From: Treponema sp.
GTDB lineage: Bacteria; Spirochaetota; Spirochaetia; Treponematales; Treponemataceae
Length of the DNA stretch: 15,898 nucleotides
NCBI GenBank assembly: GCA_024699205.1
Contig: JAILQA010000041.1
Location: forward strand, 1-15,898
Direction of reading: 5' to 3'
The notes under the pieces are model-generated. The model was not told the origin of the DNA and made no database searches. It saw only the letters and a list, made by a program, of their open reading frames with translations. Positions 7,251 to 14,363 of the stretch are shown piece after piece. Position numbers and translations under genes: made by a program. Position 1 is the stretch's first letter. Each line of letters starts with the position of its first letter.

Positions 7251-10046
7251 ATGAAGAAATATTGTTTACTATTTGCAGTTTTATCGGCAGTTTTGATTAC
7301 AACATCGTGTGCTTCAACGGACGAAACACCGGAAGTTCCCTCAGAACAGCCTAATTTACAGTTACTTATTCTCCAGGGCCGCTATGATGAAGCAAAAAGT
7401 CTCTTTTTTACAGATTTGGACGTAAACCAGCCGGACGTAGATAAAAACACTGCCTTACATGTTGCCGCATCAATGGGAAGCGTTGATATGATAGAATATC
7501 TTATTGCACGCGGAGCAGATACAACCTTACGAAACAGAGACGGCAATACACCTATTCACATAGCAATCATGAACAGAAAATATGATGCTATCCGTGCGCT
7601 CGCAGAAGCAGGAAAAACAATTTTTGCAACTGACAAAGAAGAAAAAAATGCCCTCGACCTTATTTTTGAAATTGACGGCGAACTTCTTTACAATTCAGTC
7701 ATTACTCCAAAAACCCTGCACATCACAAATGATGAAGGCCAAACCCTCGTTCATTATTTTATTTTAAACAAAAACCTTACAGCAATTCAAAAATGTGCCT
7801 CTCTTGGCGTTGACCTTTCAGTTGAAAATGCCCAGGGCTTAACTCCACTTGAGCTTGCAATGCAGGATACTTCAAATATTATAAACGCAAAAATGGCTGC
7901 TGAACTCATAAAAGCAAAATGTGAGCCTATGCGTGGTGAGTTTTCTTACTTTGAAGATACAGTTAGAACTTACAATGTTTCCCTGCGTTTTGCAAACAAC
8001 AGAACCCCTCTTCATATGGCAGCTTCCTACGGTCACTTAGGAATTGCACAATATCTTCTGGAAAACGGTGCACAGATTGAAGCCCAGGGAAACTTTGGTG
8101 CAACTCCGCTTCATACAGCAGTTGAATATGGCCATACAATGATTGCAAAACTTCTTTTGGAAAATGGCGCCAATGTAAATGCCCGTGACCAGATGGGAAG
8201 AACGCCATTGCTTTCTAAGATTTCTAGAAAACAACAGCTTGATATGTACACTGCTTTATTAAATTACAAGGCCGATGTCCAAGCAAAAGATATTTATGGA
8301 AACACCCCTCTGCACAATGCAACAATAAGCGGAGTAAGCAGTCTTATTTTAAATCGTCTTGTAAAAGAAGGCGCAGATGTAGATGCTCGTAATGAAGACG
8401 GTGTTACTCCTCTGGCACTTGCAGTTGAAAACGAACTTATAGATCAGATTTCCTTTTTTGTTAATTTGAATGCAGATATAAACGCAAAAGATAAAATGGG
8501 TGAATCTCCATTAACCAAGGCGATTGCCATCGCAACAGAAACAAAAAATCTTTCTGTATTACAAGCCTTGATTACTCCTAACAATGTAAATGCCCGAGAT
8601 GCAAACGGTGAAACTCCACTTCATCAGGCAGTAAGAGGAAGAGCAAACAAAGCTATAATCCAATATATTGCAAACAGCGAAGCCGATCTTAACGCAAGAA
8701 ATGCAAACGGTGACAGCATTCTTTATTCAGCAGTAGAAATGAATAACAAAGAAGCCGGCGTTTTCCTTATAGATGAAGGTGCTGATATTTATTCAAGAAA
8801 CTCAGATGACTTTTCTCCATTAAGACTTGCAATGGTAAAAGGTGGTGATATACGTGACTGGTTTATGAGCAAGAAAGTTATAAACGGCTCTGACGGAAAC
8901 GGCAATACTCCTCTTCACTATGCAGCAGAATGGAAATATGATGAAAACATTAAATATATAATCGCAAAAGGCGGTGACATAAATAAAAAGAATGCTGTAG
9001 GACAAACTCCTTTACACAATGCAGCTAAAGAAAACTCTGCTTCTACAATCAAACTTATTATTGAAAATGGAGCAAATCCGAATGCCCGCGACTTATTGAA
9101 CAACACACCTCTTCATCAGAGCGTACAGTGGAATACTCTTGAAGCTACAAAAGTCCTAATTTCTATGGGTGCAATAGTTGATGCAAAAAATACTTCTGGA
9201 AAAACTCCTCTTGCAATTGCAGCAATTTATGACTCAGCAGACAGTGCAAAAATCCTTCTGGAAAATAAAGCTAACGTAAACTCTTCCGATATCACAGGAA
9301 AAACCGTTCTTATGGAAGCAGTTCAGCAGAGATCTGAAAAAGTTATTCCTGTAATTCTTGCTTACGGGGCAAATGTAAACGCTCAGGATATGTACGGACG
9401 CAATGCTTATCATGAAGCAGCAGAAATTAAAGACAGGGAAATCATCAGAGTACTGGCAGCCTACGGTGGAAATGCCTTGAGCCGCGATAGTTTTGCAAAA
9501 ACTCCGTTCTCTCTTGTTGCCAACGAAAACATTGCTTTAATCAACTTTGTACTTGGAAGCGATAAAAATCTTTCTGACAGTGACGGAAACAATCCTCTGC
9601 ACATTGCAGTTTTGTGCAAGGTTAAGGCTGATACAATGACCGGACTTATTCAATCTGGATACGATATCAATCAGAGAAACAGTAAAGGTCTTACACCGCT
9701 CAATTATGCAATTATTCAGAAACAGAATAATCTTGCAAAAATCTTGATTCAGAATAATGCAGATCCATTTGTTGCAGATAACAACGGCGACTGTGCAATT
9801 ACCCTTGCCTTTAATTCACCAGAAGTTCAGGATATTTTGGATGCACTTCTTAGAAAATATGCAACAACAACAGATTTCCAGGGAGACACAATCCTTCATT
9901 ATGCCGCACGTTCTGCAAATGAAGAGACTCTCAAACATATTCTGACCTTCGGATTAAATAAAAATGCAACTAACAATAACGGAGAAACCGCTTATGAGGT
10001 TGCCCGCCGCTGGAATAATCAGACTGCAATCAAACTTTTGAAATAA
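7251..10046 (+). CDS. Ankyrin-repeat lipoprotein, about 26 repeats
   Basis: This 931-residue predicted lipoprotein has a Lys-Lys N-terminus, a hydrophobic core (residues 4-16) and a relaxed spirochaete-type lipobox ending in Cys20 (ITTSC). It would be lipidated and held at the periplasmic or outer surface. From about residue 62 to the C-terminus I count about 26 ankyrin units of 32-36 residues. Clear examples are RTPLHMAASYGHLGIAQYLL, NTPLHYAAEWKYDENIKYII and QTPLHNAAKENSASTIKLII. Units near 127-160, the one with SPLRLAMVKGG, and KTPFSLVANE are degenerate. A short helical pair (residues 35-60) probably caps the solenoid. No enzymatic domain is visible, so the role is probably protein binding; the partner is unknown. 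The start is supported by GGAG eight bases upstream. The stop directly abuts the stop of the convergent pyrophosphatase gene. Confidence 0.93.
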   Translation: MKKYCLLFAVLSAVLITTSCASTDETPEVPSEQPNLQLLILQGRYDEAKSLFFTDLDVNQPDVDKNTALHVAASMGSVDMIEYLIARGADTTLRNRDGNTPIHIAIMNRKYDAIRALAEAGKTIFATDKEEKNALDLIFEIDGELLYNSVITPKTLHITNDEGQTLVHYFILNKNLTAIQKCASLGVDLSVENAQGLTPLELAMQDTSNIINAKMAAELIKAKCEPMRGEFSYFEDTVRTYNVSLRFANNRTPLHMAASYGHLGIAQYLLENGAQIEAQGNFGATPLHTAVEYGHTMIAKLLLENGANVNARDQMGRTPLLSKISRKQQLDMYTALLNYKADVQAKDIYGNTPLHNATISGVSSLILNRLVKEGADVDARNEDGVTPLALAVENELIDQISFFVNLNADINAKDKMGESPLTKAIAIATETKNLSVLQALITPNNVNARDANGETPLHQAVRGRANKAIIQYIANSEADLNARNANGDSILYSAVEMNNKEAGVFLIDEGADIYSRNSDDFSPLRLAMVKGGDIRDWFMSKKVINGSDGNGNTPLHYAAEWKYDENIKYIIAKGGDINKKNAVGQTPLHNAAKENSASTIKLIIENGANPNARDLLNNTPLHQSVQWNTLEATKVLISMGAIVDAKNTSGKTPLAIAAIYDSADSAKILLENKANVNSSDITGKTVLMEAVQQRSEKVIPVILAYGANVNAQDMYGRNAYHEAAEIKDREIIRVLAAYGGNALSRDSFAKTPFSLVANENIALINFVLGSDKNLSDSDGNNPLHIAVLCKVKADTMTGLIQSGYDINQRNSKGLTPLNYAIIQKQNNLAKILIQNNADPFVADNNGDCAITLAFNSPEVQDILDALLRKYATTTDFQGDTILHYAARSANEETLKHILTFGLNKNATNNNGETAYEVARRWNNQTAIKLLK

Positions 10047-11723
10047 TTATTTCAGATAATTAACAACTTGTTCTGTGATAAGCGGGATAAGTTGTTTTTT
10101 TCTTGAAACAACTCCCTGCAAATAATAAGTGTTGTCTTCCTGTTTTGGGAAGGTTATGAACTGCTCAAACTTAGGTTCGCAATGAATCAGCAGAATGCTT
10201 GAGAGGGTTGTAATGTCGGTAACCAGAAGACAGGAGAAAAGGGCTTTGCGGCTGCGACTTTCAATTTCAAGCTCCTTGAGAAAATCATTTTTACGATTGA
10301 GAACTTCTTTTGTGCTGCCAACTTCTATCTGGCTTACAGTGTAAGTAACTTTGCCTTCTGTGTATTCCTTCAAATCCTGGCGTACAAGTTCACCTGCGTT
10401 TCGGCCGGAAACATTGCTGCCGGCTATAAGGATTTCGTTTCCAAGCTGTTTGATGTCCAAATCGGTGATATCAGAAAGATATTCGGCAATATCGCGATCA
10501 ACATCGGTTGTAGTGGCAGACTGCAAAATCAAGGTATCAGAAAGGATTCCGCATAATAACAAAGAAGCAATGTCCTTTGGAATTGGGATTTTGTATTCTT
10601 TGTAAAGCCCCGCAATCTGAGTTGCTGTAGAACCGACAGGACGATTTATAAAAGTAATTGGATTTTTTGTAGGAATTGCTCCGATTCTATGATGGTCAAT
10701 TACTTCCTGGATTTTATACTGCTCTACTCCCTCAACAGCCTGGGACATTTCGTTATGATCAACAAGAATAACCTCGATATTCGGTTCTTTCATTAAATCA
10801 TGCTCTGAAATCATGCCGATAACTTTGTTATTTTCATCAACTACAGGAAGATATTTGCAGTGAACGTTTTTGAGGATGTCCTTGATTTTAGAAACTGTAT
10901 CATTTATAGAAACGGTTTTTACATCTTTGTCGCCCATTACACTTACTGGCATTGAATAAGCAATCAGCATAGAAGTTGGAGAAGTTGAATATGGACTAAC
11001 AACTACAGAAACACCGTTCTTTTCGGCAAGCTCACGCAAATCTTTGTTGATTACACAGGCAGAAGTTGTAATAAGAAGCTTTACTTTATGCTCAATACAG
11101 ATTTTATGAATATCTTCGCGGTCAGATGCAATTACGACAATATCTTCGGAAGCATGGGCATCAAGACGCTTTTTAAAGGTTTCGATTGAAGAAGATGCAA
11201 CATGGATTGAAGCCTTGAAAATCTTATTGGCATCACCAGAAAGGCAAATCGGCTGAGCGTTCAGAGTTTTTTGAATAAGCTTTATGCTCGTAGAAAAGGT
11301 ATGTTTTTTTTCGGGATTAAGGATTGTAAGAACTCCCCTTGCAAAACCAGAATAATGCAAAAGCGAAAGGTATTTTCCGTCCTTATCAACGACCGGCATA
11401 ACGCGGTTTTCTGTTTTTTCCATAAGAGCAATGGATTCCCAAACAGAAAGATTTTCGGGAACGGTTTCCACGTCATACTGCATAAAATATTTTACTTTTG
11501 GAACAAGGTCAGGAATATATTCAGGGCGAGGAACATTGAACTTATTAAAAATATATGCTGTCTGCGGATTCAAATGTCCTGCACGTGCGGCCTTATAATT
11601 TGGATAGCCCAGGAGATTTTTAAGGCGGGCATAAGCAACAGCCGAAACCACAGCATCTGTATCTGGATTTCTGTGTCCTATAATATAAATTGTTTTTTCC
11701 ATTTCCATCTTTTCTGTTTCCAT
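10047..11723 (-). CDS. ppaC: Family II (Mn-dependent) inorganic pyrophosphatase with CBS and DRTGG regulatory domains
   Basis: This cytoplasmic enzyme hydrolyses pyrophosphate to phosphate. The 558-residue form (from ATG 11723) has the DHH-type catalytic half: GHRNPDTDAVVS (His17, Asn19, Asp21, Asp23), VDHN at Asp322 and DHH at 343-345. A C-terminal DHHA2 domain carries the substrate-binding SRKKQ at 540-544. Between the first two catalytic motifs lies a regulatory insert of CBS (VKYFMQYDV... onward), DRTGG-like (about 155-260) and a second CBS (VKTVSINDTV...VIGMISEHDLM). In characterised relatives this insert binds adenine nucleotides: AMP/ADP inhibit and ATP or diadenosine polyphosphates activate. 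The TTG at 11765 would add 14 residues across the promoter, so I prefer ATG 11723, which lies exactly where transcription should begin (leaderless). ATGs at 11708 and 11702 are alternatives. The gene is convergent with the ankyrin gene and divergent from the CotH-like gene. Confidence 0.95.
   Translation of the reverse strand: METEKMEMEKTIYIIGHRNPDTDAVVSAVAYARLKNLLGYPNYKAARAGHLNPQTAYIFNKFNVPRPEYIPDLVPKVKYFMQYDVETVPENLSVWESIALMEKTENRVMPVVDKDGKYLSLLHYSGFARGVLTILNPEKKHTFSTSIKLIQKTLNAQPICLSGDANKIFKASIHVASSSIETFKKRLDAHASEDIVVIASDREDIHKICIEHKVKLLITTSACVINKDLRELAEKNGVSVVVSPYSTSPTSMLIAYSMPVSVMGDKDVKTVSINDTVSKIKDILKNVHCKYLPVVDENNKVIGMISEHDLMKEPNIEVILVDHNEMSQAVEGVEQYKIQEVIDHHRIGAIPTKNPITFINRPVGSTATQIAGLYKEYKIPIPKDIASLLLCGILSDTLILQSATTTDVDRDIAEYLSDITDLDIKQLGNEILIAGSNVSGRNAGELVRQDLKEYTEGKVTYTVSQIEVGSTKEVLNRKNDFLKELEIESRSRKALFSCLLVTDITTLSSILLIHCEPKFEQFITFPKQEDNTYYLQGVVSRKKQLIPLITEQVVNYLK
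10062..10101 (+). terminator. Possible terminator of the ankyrin gene inside the opposing gene
   Basis: AACAACTT (10062-10069) can pair with AAGTTGTT (10089-10096) around a 19-nt loop, followed by a T-run (10095-10101). The stem is AT-rich and the loop long, so this is weak. However, the ankyrin and pyrophosphatase genes abut with no spacer, so any terminator for the ankyrin gene must lie in the opposing coding sequence. Confidence 0.3.
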
Positions 11724-11729
11724 AAAAAG

Positions 11730-11759
11730 ATAATAGCAGAAAATATTATTGGACATCAA
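11730..11759 (-). promoter_or_regulatory. Putative pyrophosphatase promoter giving a leaderless message
   Basis: On the minus strand TTGATG (11759-11754) is followed after 18 nt by an extended -10 (TGC then TATTAT, 11738-11730). The -10 ends 6 nt before the ATG at 11723, so the predicted +1 is the A of the start codon. No Shine-Dalgarno sequence is present. Confidence 0.55.
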
Positions 11760-11787
11760 CACCAAGGTTTAATGAGTCATTATCCCC

Positions 11788-11816
11788 TTACCTTATCACT
11801 TCACAAATGCTATACT
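11788..11816 (+). promoter_or_regulatory. Putative promoter of the CotH-like gene giving a leaderless message
   Basis: TTACCT (11788-11793, three of six matches to TTGACA) is followed after 17 nt by an extended -10 (TGC then TATACT, 11808-11816). The -10 ends 6 nt before the ATG at 11823, so the predicted +1 coincides with that ATG. It is divergent from the pyrophosphatase promoter, with 28 nt between the two -35 hexamers. Confidence 0.5.
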
Positions 11817-11822
11817 TTCCTT

Positions 11823-13478
11823 ATGTGTATGAAAAAAAGAACTAACCGCAAAACCTTTCAAATCATAAGTATTATATTAGGATCAATCATTTTTATGGGA
11901 TTTACAGGCTGCGCTTCGGGATGTGCTTCAAAAACCGCTAAAAGCAAAGGACCTAAGCGCTTTTACAACCCTGATAATATTGTAACAGAAAATCCTGTAC
12001 CTTTTGAAAACCGCCGCGAAAATCTGGATTTTATTTTTAATAACAAGACTCTTGGAACTACGACAATCACAATGAAACGCAGTGAATGGAATCAGCTTTG
12101 TGAAAACTACCGCTATTTTTATAGAAACGAAAACTTTGTGCATGTTGAACTTTATGAGTATAAAAAGGACGGCCAATCCTGGACTATAAAAAATGTAGGA
12201 TTAAGACAACGCGGAAACTCAAGCAGATTCTGTCCGCAGGGAATTGATAACGGCCGTGGTCAGGGACAGCGTAACGCAGAATGGAGCTGGGATTATTACA
12301 ACTATGCCGAAAATCCTAATGATGATTACCGTCAGGCACATTTTAAGGTTGATTTTGAAAGATTCCTTGATGACTCAGAAGAACTAAAAATGGCAAATTG
12401 TATGAAAAGCGTTGCCCTCAAACGTATGGATCATAGCTGCGGACGGGAGATTTTCTGTTATGATATGTTCCATAAATACGGTATCTGGACGGTTCCGCGC
12501 GCAAGTCACACAAGAGTGATTTTCAATTTTATAGAGGATGACAATTCAATTACAGAAGTTGATTACGGCGTTTATGAAATGTTTGAGGAAATAAACAAGC
12601 AGTCTTTAAAAGCCCGTGACAGCGAAAATAACCAGGCTCCAAATGCATGGAAAAGCACAAAAGGAAATCTCTGGAAATGCGCCGAAGCTGACCTTGAACA
12701 TGCCTTTTTAACTGATAGTTCCGGCAAGGGAATGGGAATTGAAAATACCACAATTCTTTTTGATAAAAAAGGAAACCGCACGGGAAAAATCTGGGAAACT
12801 TATCCTATGGATTTAAAGACTAATAAAGATAAGTTTGATGAAGCTGCTGCAGAGTTCAAAGCTTTTATTGCGGAACTTAATGCGCTTCCGACTCCTTCCA
12901 ACCCGAATGACAGAGCTTCAATCGATAAAATCAAGGCTTTTTACGAAAAATGGTTTGATGTTGAGTTTTTTATGAAATCGGAAGCCCTTACAATTTTGTT
13001 TGGCATGGATGATGATTACTGGGGAAACGGCAACAATTATTATCTTTACTTTGATACTGCAACAAAAAAATCTACAGGCAAAGTTTATTTTATTCCTTTT
13101 GATTTTGATAATTCACTCGGCTGTTCAATTCATCAGGGAGGACTTACAAATAATCCTCTTGACTGGGGAATGGGAGAAAACCGTCCTCTTATGGACAAGC
13201 TGCTTATGGTTCCGGAATACAAAAACCGCTTTAAGGAACTGCTGCTGGAAGTTTCTGCTGAAGATTCTTTCTGGAATTATGAAACTTGTAAGGCTCAGTT
13301 CGTGTACTGGAAAAAGATGGTTGAACCTTACCTTGGAAGCCGCGATTTGAACATACGAAACAGCATAAAAGTCTGGAATGATTATACCTGGTGCCCGAGC
13401 GGTTACTCTATCACCTTCAAATCAAATAATGTTTTTGATGCCACAAGAAAGAGTTTTGAAAAGTGGCTGGAAGATTGA
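11823..13478 (+). CDS. CotH kinase family lipoprotein
   Basis: This 551-residue predicted lipoprotein has a basic N-terminus, a hydrophobic segment (residues 12-27) and a lipobox MGFTGC with Cys30. A partly repeated CASGCAS follows, leaving Cys35 as a second cysteine. The mature part carries CotH-family landmarks. These are GLRQRGNSS (LRQRGNSS at 127-134), the HFKVDFERFL and MKSVALKRM region, YGVYEMFEEINKQSLKAR (the family's GxYxxxExI element), and FIPFDFDNSLG with Asp427 and Asp429 (metal/ATP-binding type motif). Bacillus CotH phosphorylates spore-coat proteins; this organism is not expected to sporulate, so the substrate here is unknown, presumably a surface protein. I chose ATG 11823 because a -10 element ends 6 nt upstream; ATG 11829 is an alternative. 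In-frame codons reaching back to 11271 lie antisense in the pyrophosphatase gene and are not credible. Confidence 0.88.
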   Translation: MCMKKRTNRKTFQIISIILGSIIFMGFTGCASGCASKTAKSKGPKRFYNPDNIVTENPVPFENRRENLDFIFNNKTLGTTTITMKRSEWNQLCENYRYFYRNENFVHVELYEYKKDGQSWTIKNVGLRQRGNSSRFCPQGIDNGRGQGQRNAEWSWDYYNYAENPNDDYRQAHFKVDFERFLDDSEELKMANCMKSVALKRMDHSCGREIFCYDMFHKYGIWTVPRASHTRVIFNFIEDDNSITEVDYGVYEMFEEINKQSLKARDSENNQAPNAWKSTKGNLWKCAEADLEHAFLTDSSGKGMGIENTTILFDKKGNRTGKIWETYPMDLKTNKDKFDEAAAEFKAFIAELNALPTPSNPNDRASIDKIKAFYEKWFDVEFFMKSEALTILFGMDDDYWGNGNNYYLYFDTATKKSTGKVYFIPFDFDNSLGCSIHQGGLTNNPLDWGMGENRPLMDKLLMVPEYKNRFKELLLEVSAEDSFWNYETCKAQFVYWKKMVEPYLGSRDLNIRNSIKVWNDYTWCPSGYSITFKSNNVFDATRKSFEKWLED

Positions 13479-13538
13479 TTATTTTCAATTTTGAAAAGAA
13501 CAACTCACCCCTATTCTCTGCTTCTTCGGCCCCCTTCA

Positions 13539-13567
13539 TTGTGCATAATCAAAAAAAATCGTATACT
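13539..13567 (+). promoter_or_regulatory. Putative promoter of the PHP-galK operon
   Basis: TTGTGC (13539-13544, three of six matches) is followed after 17 nt by TATACT (13562-13567), which ends 8 nt before the ATG at 13576. No Shine-Dalgarno sequence is present: the GGAA at 13571-13574 is too close to the start codon. A leaderless or nearly leaderless transcript is predicted. Confidence 0.5.
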
Positions 13568-13575
13568 TACGGAAT

Positions 13576-14331
13576 ATGAAAACCTATAAATATGAAACAC
13601 ATCTTCATACATGTCAGGGAAGTGCCTGCGGCTCATCAGCGGGTGCAGATTATATAGAACCTTATTTTAATGCTGGGTATTCGGGCATTTTTGTTACCGA
13701 TCACTTTTTTGGCGGAAATACAGCAGCATCCAGAGAAGATACCTGGGAAAACCGCATAAATATTTATTGCAGCGGTTATGAAGACGCTCTTAAAGCTGCA
13801 GAGCAATTCAACGCTAAGAAGGGATTGACCGGTACTTCCGATGAGTTCAAGGTTTTCTTTGGAATTGAGCAGACTTTTGATGGCGATGATTATCTTGTTT
13901 ACGGATTGGACAAAGAATATCTCCTTAATCATCCAGAAATTGAAGATATGCGCCACAAAGAACTTTTTGACCTTGTTAATAAGATTGGCGGACTCATGAT
14001 TCAGGCTCATCCATTCCGCCTGCGAAATTACATCAGTGCTATTCACGTTCATCCGCGCGAAGTTCATGGTGTAGAAGTTTATAACGGCGGAAACAAACCT
14101 TCAGAAAACGAACTGGCAATGCTTTATGCAACCCAATATCAATTTCCAATGACAAGCGGCAGTGATATTCATAAGGTGAGTTTTCTTCTTGATGAAAAAG
14201 AAAATATTGCTAAGGGAGAAAATGCGGTTGGCGGTCTGGAGTTTAATTCTCCACTCAAGGACGTTTTTGATTACGCAAAAAGAATTAAAAATAAGGAAGG
14301 AAAATTGATAGGGCTTCCTTCAAAATCATAA
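13576..14331 (+). CDS. PHP-domain metal-dependent phosphoesterase
   Basis: This 251-residue cytoplasmic protein consists of one PHP (polymerase and histidinol phosphatase) domain. Metal ligands are visible in the family order: ETHLHT (His9, His11), VTDHF (Asp42, His43), GIEQ (Glu98), QAHPFR (His145) and GSDIH (Asp197, His199). Such stand-alone PHP proteins hydrolyse phosphate esters of sugars, nucleotides or histidinol, and the substrate cannot be assigned from sequence. Its position 32 nt upstream of galactokinase suggests, without proving, a sugar-phosphate-related role. It is the first gene of a probable three-gene operon and starts at the putative leaderless promoter described at 13539-13567. 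Confidence 0.9.
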   Translation: MKTYKYETHLHTCQGSACGSSAGADYIEPYFNAGYSGIFVTDHFFGGNTAASREDTWENRINIYCSGYEDALKAAEQFNAKKGLTGTSDEFKVFFGIEQTFDGDDYLVYGLDKEYLLNHPEIEDMRHKELFDLVNKIGGLMIQAHPFRLRNYISAIHVHPREVHGVEVYNGGNKPSENELAMLYATQYQFPMTSGSDIHKVSFLLDEKENIAKGENAVGGLEFNSPLKDVFDYAKRIKNKEGKLIGLPSKS

Positions 14332-14352
14332 GAAAGCATAATAGGGCAAAAC

Positions 14353-14356
14353 AAGG
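14353..14356 (+). promoter_or_regulatory. Ribosome-binding site of galK
   Basis: AAGG lies 7 nt before the ATG at 14364. The 32-nt gap between the PHP gene and galK also holds a GCATAAT direct repeat (14336-14342 and 14356-14362) but no terminator. Confidence 0.5.
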
Positions 14357-14363
14357 CATAATT

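Noticed and set aside
7251..10046. Tandem DNA repeats or CRISPR-like array in the ankyrin gene
   Set aside because: Repetition is at protein level with 32-36-residue units; the nucleotide sequence is diverged between units and has no spacers.
11724..11765. TTG start at 11765 for the pyrophosphatase
   Set aside because: It would translate through the -10 element and add 14 non-homologous residues; ATG 11723 fits the promoter and the conserved beginning.
11271..11822. N-terminal extension of the CotH-like protein
   Set aside because: These 184 codons are antisense to the conserved pyrophosphatase coding region and would bury the lipoprotein signal in the middle of the protein.
13482..13497. 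TTTTCAATTTTGAAAA palindrome after the CotH-like gene as a terminator
   Set aside because: The stem is AT-only apart from one pair, the loop is too tight, and no T-run follows.
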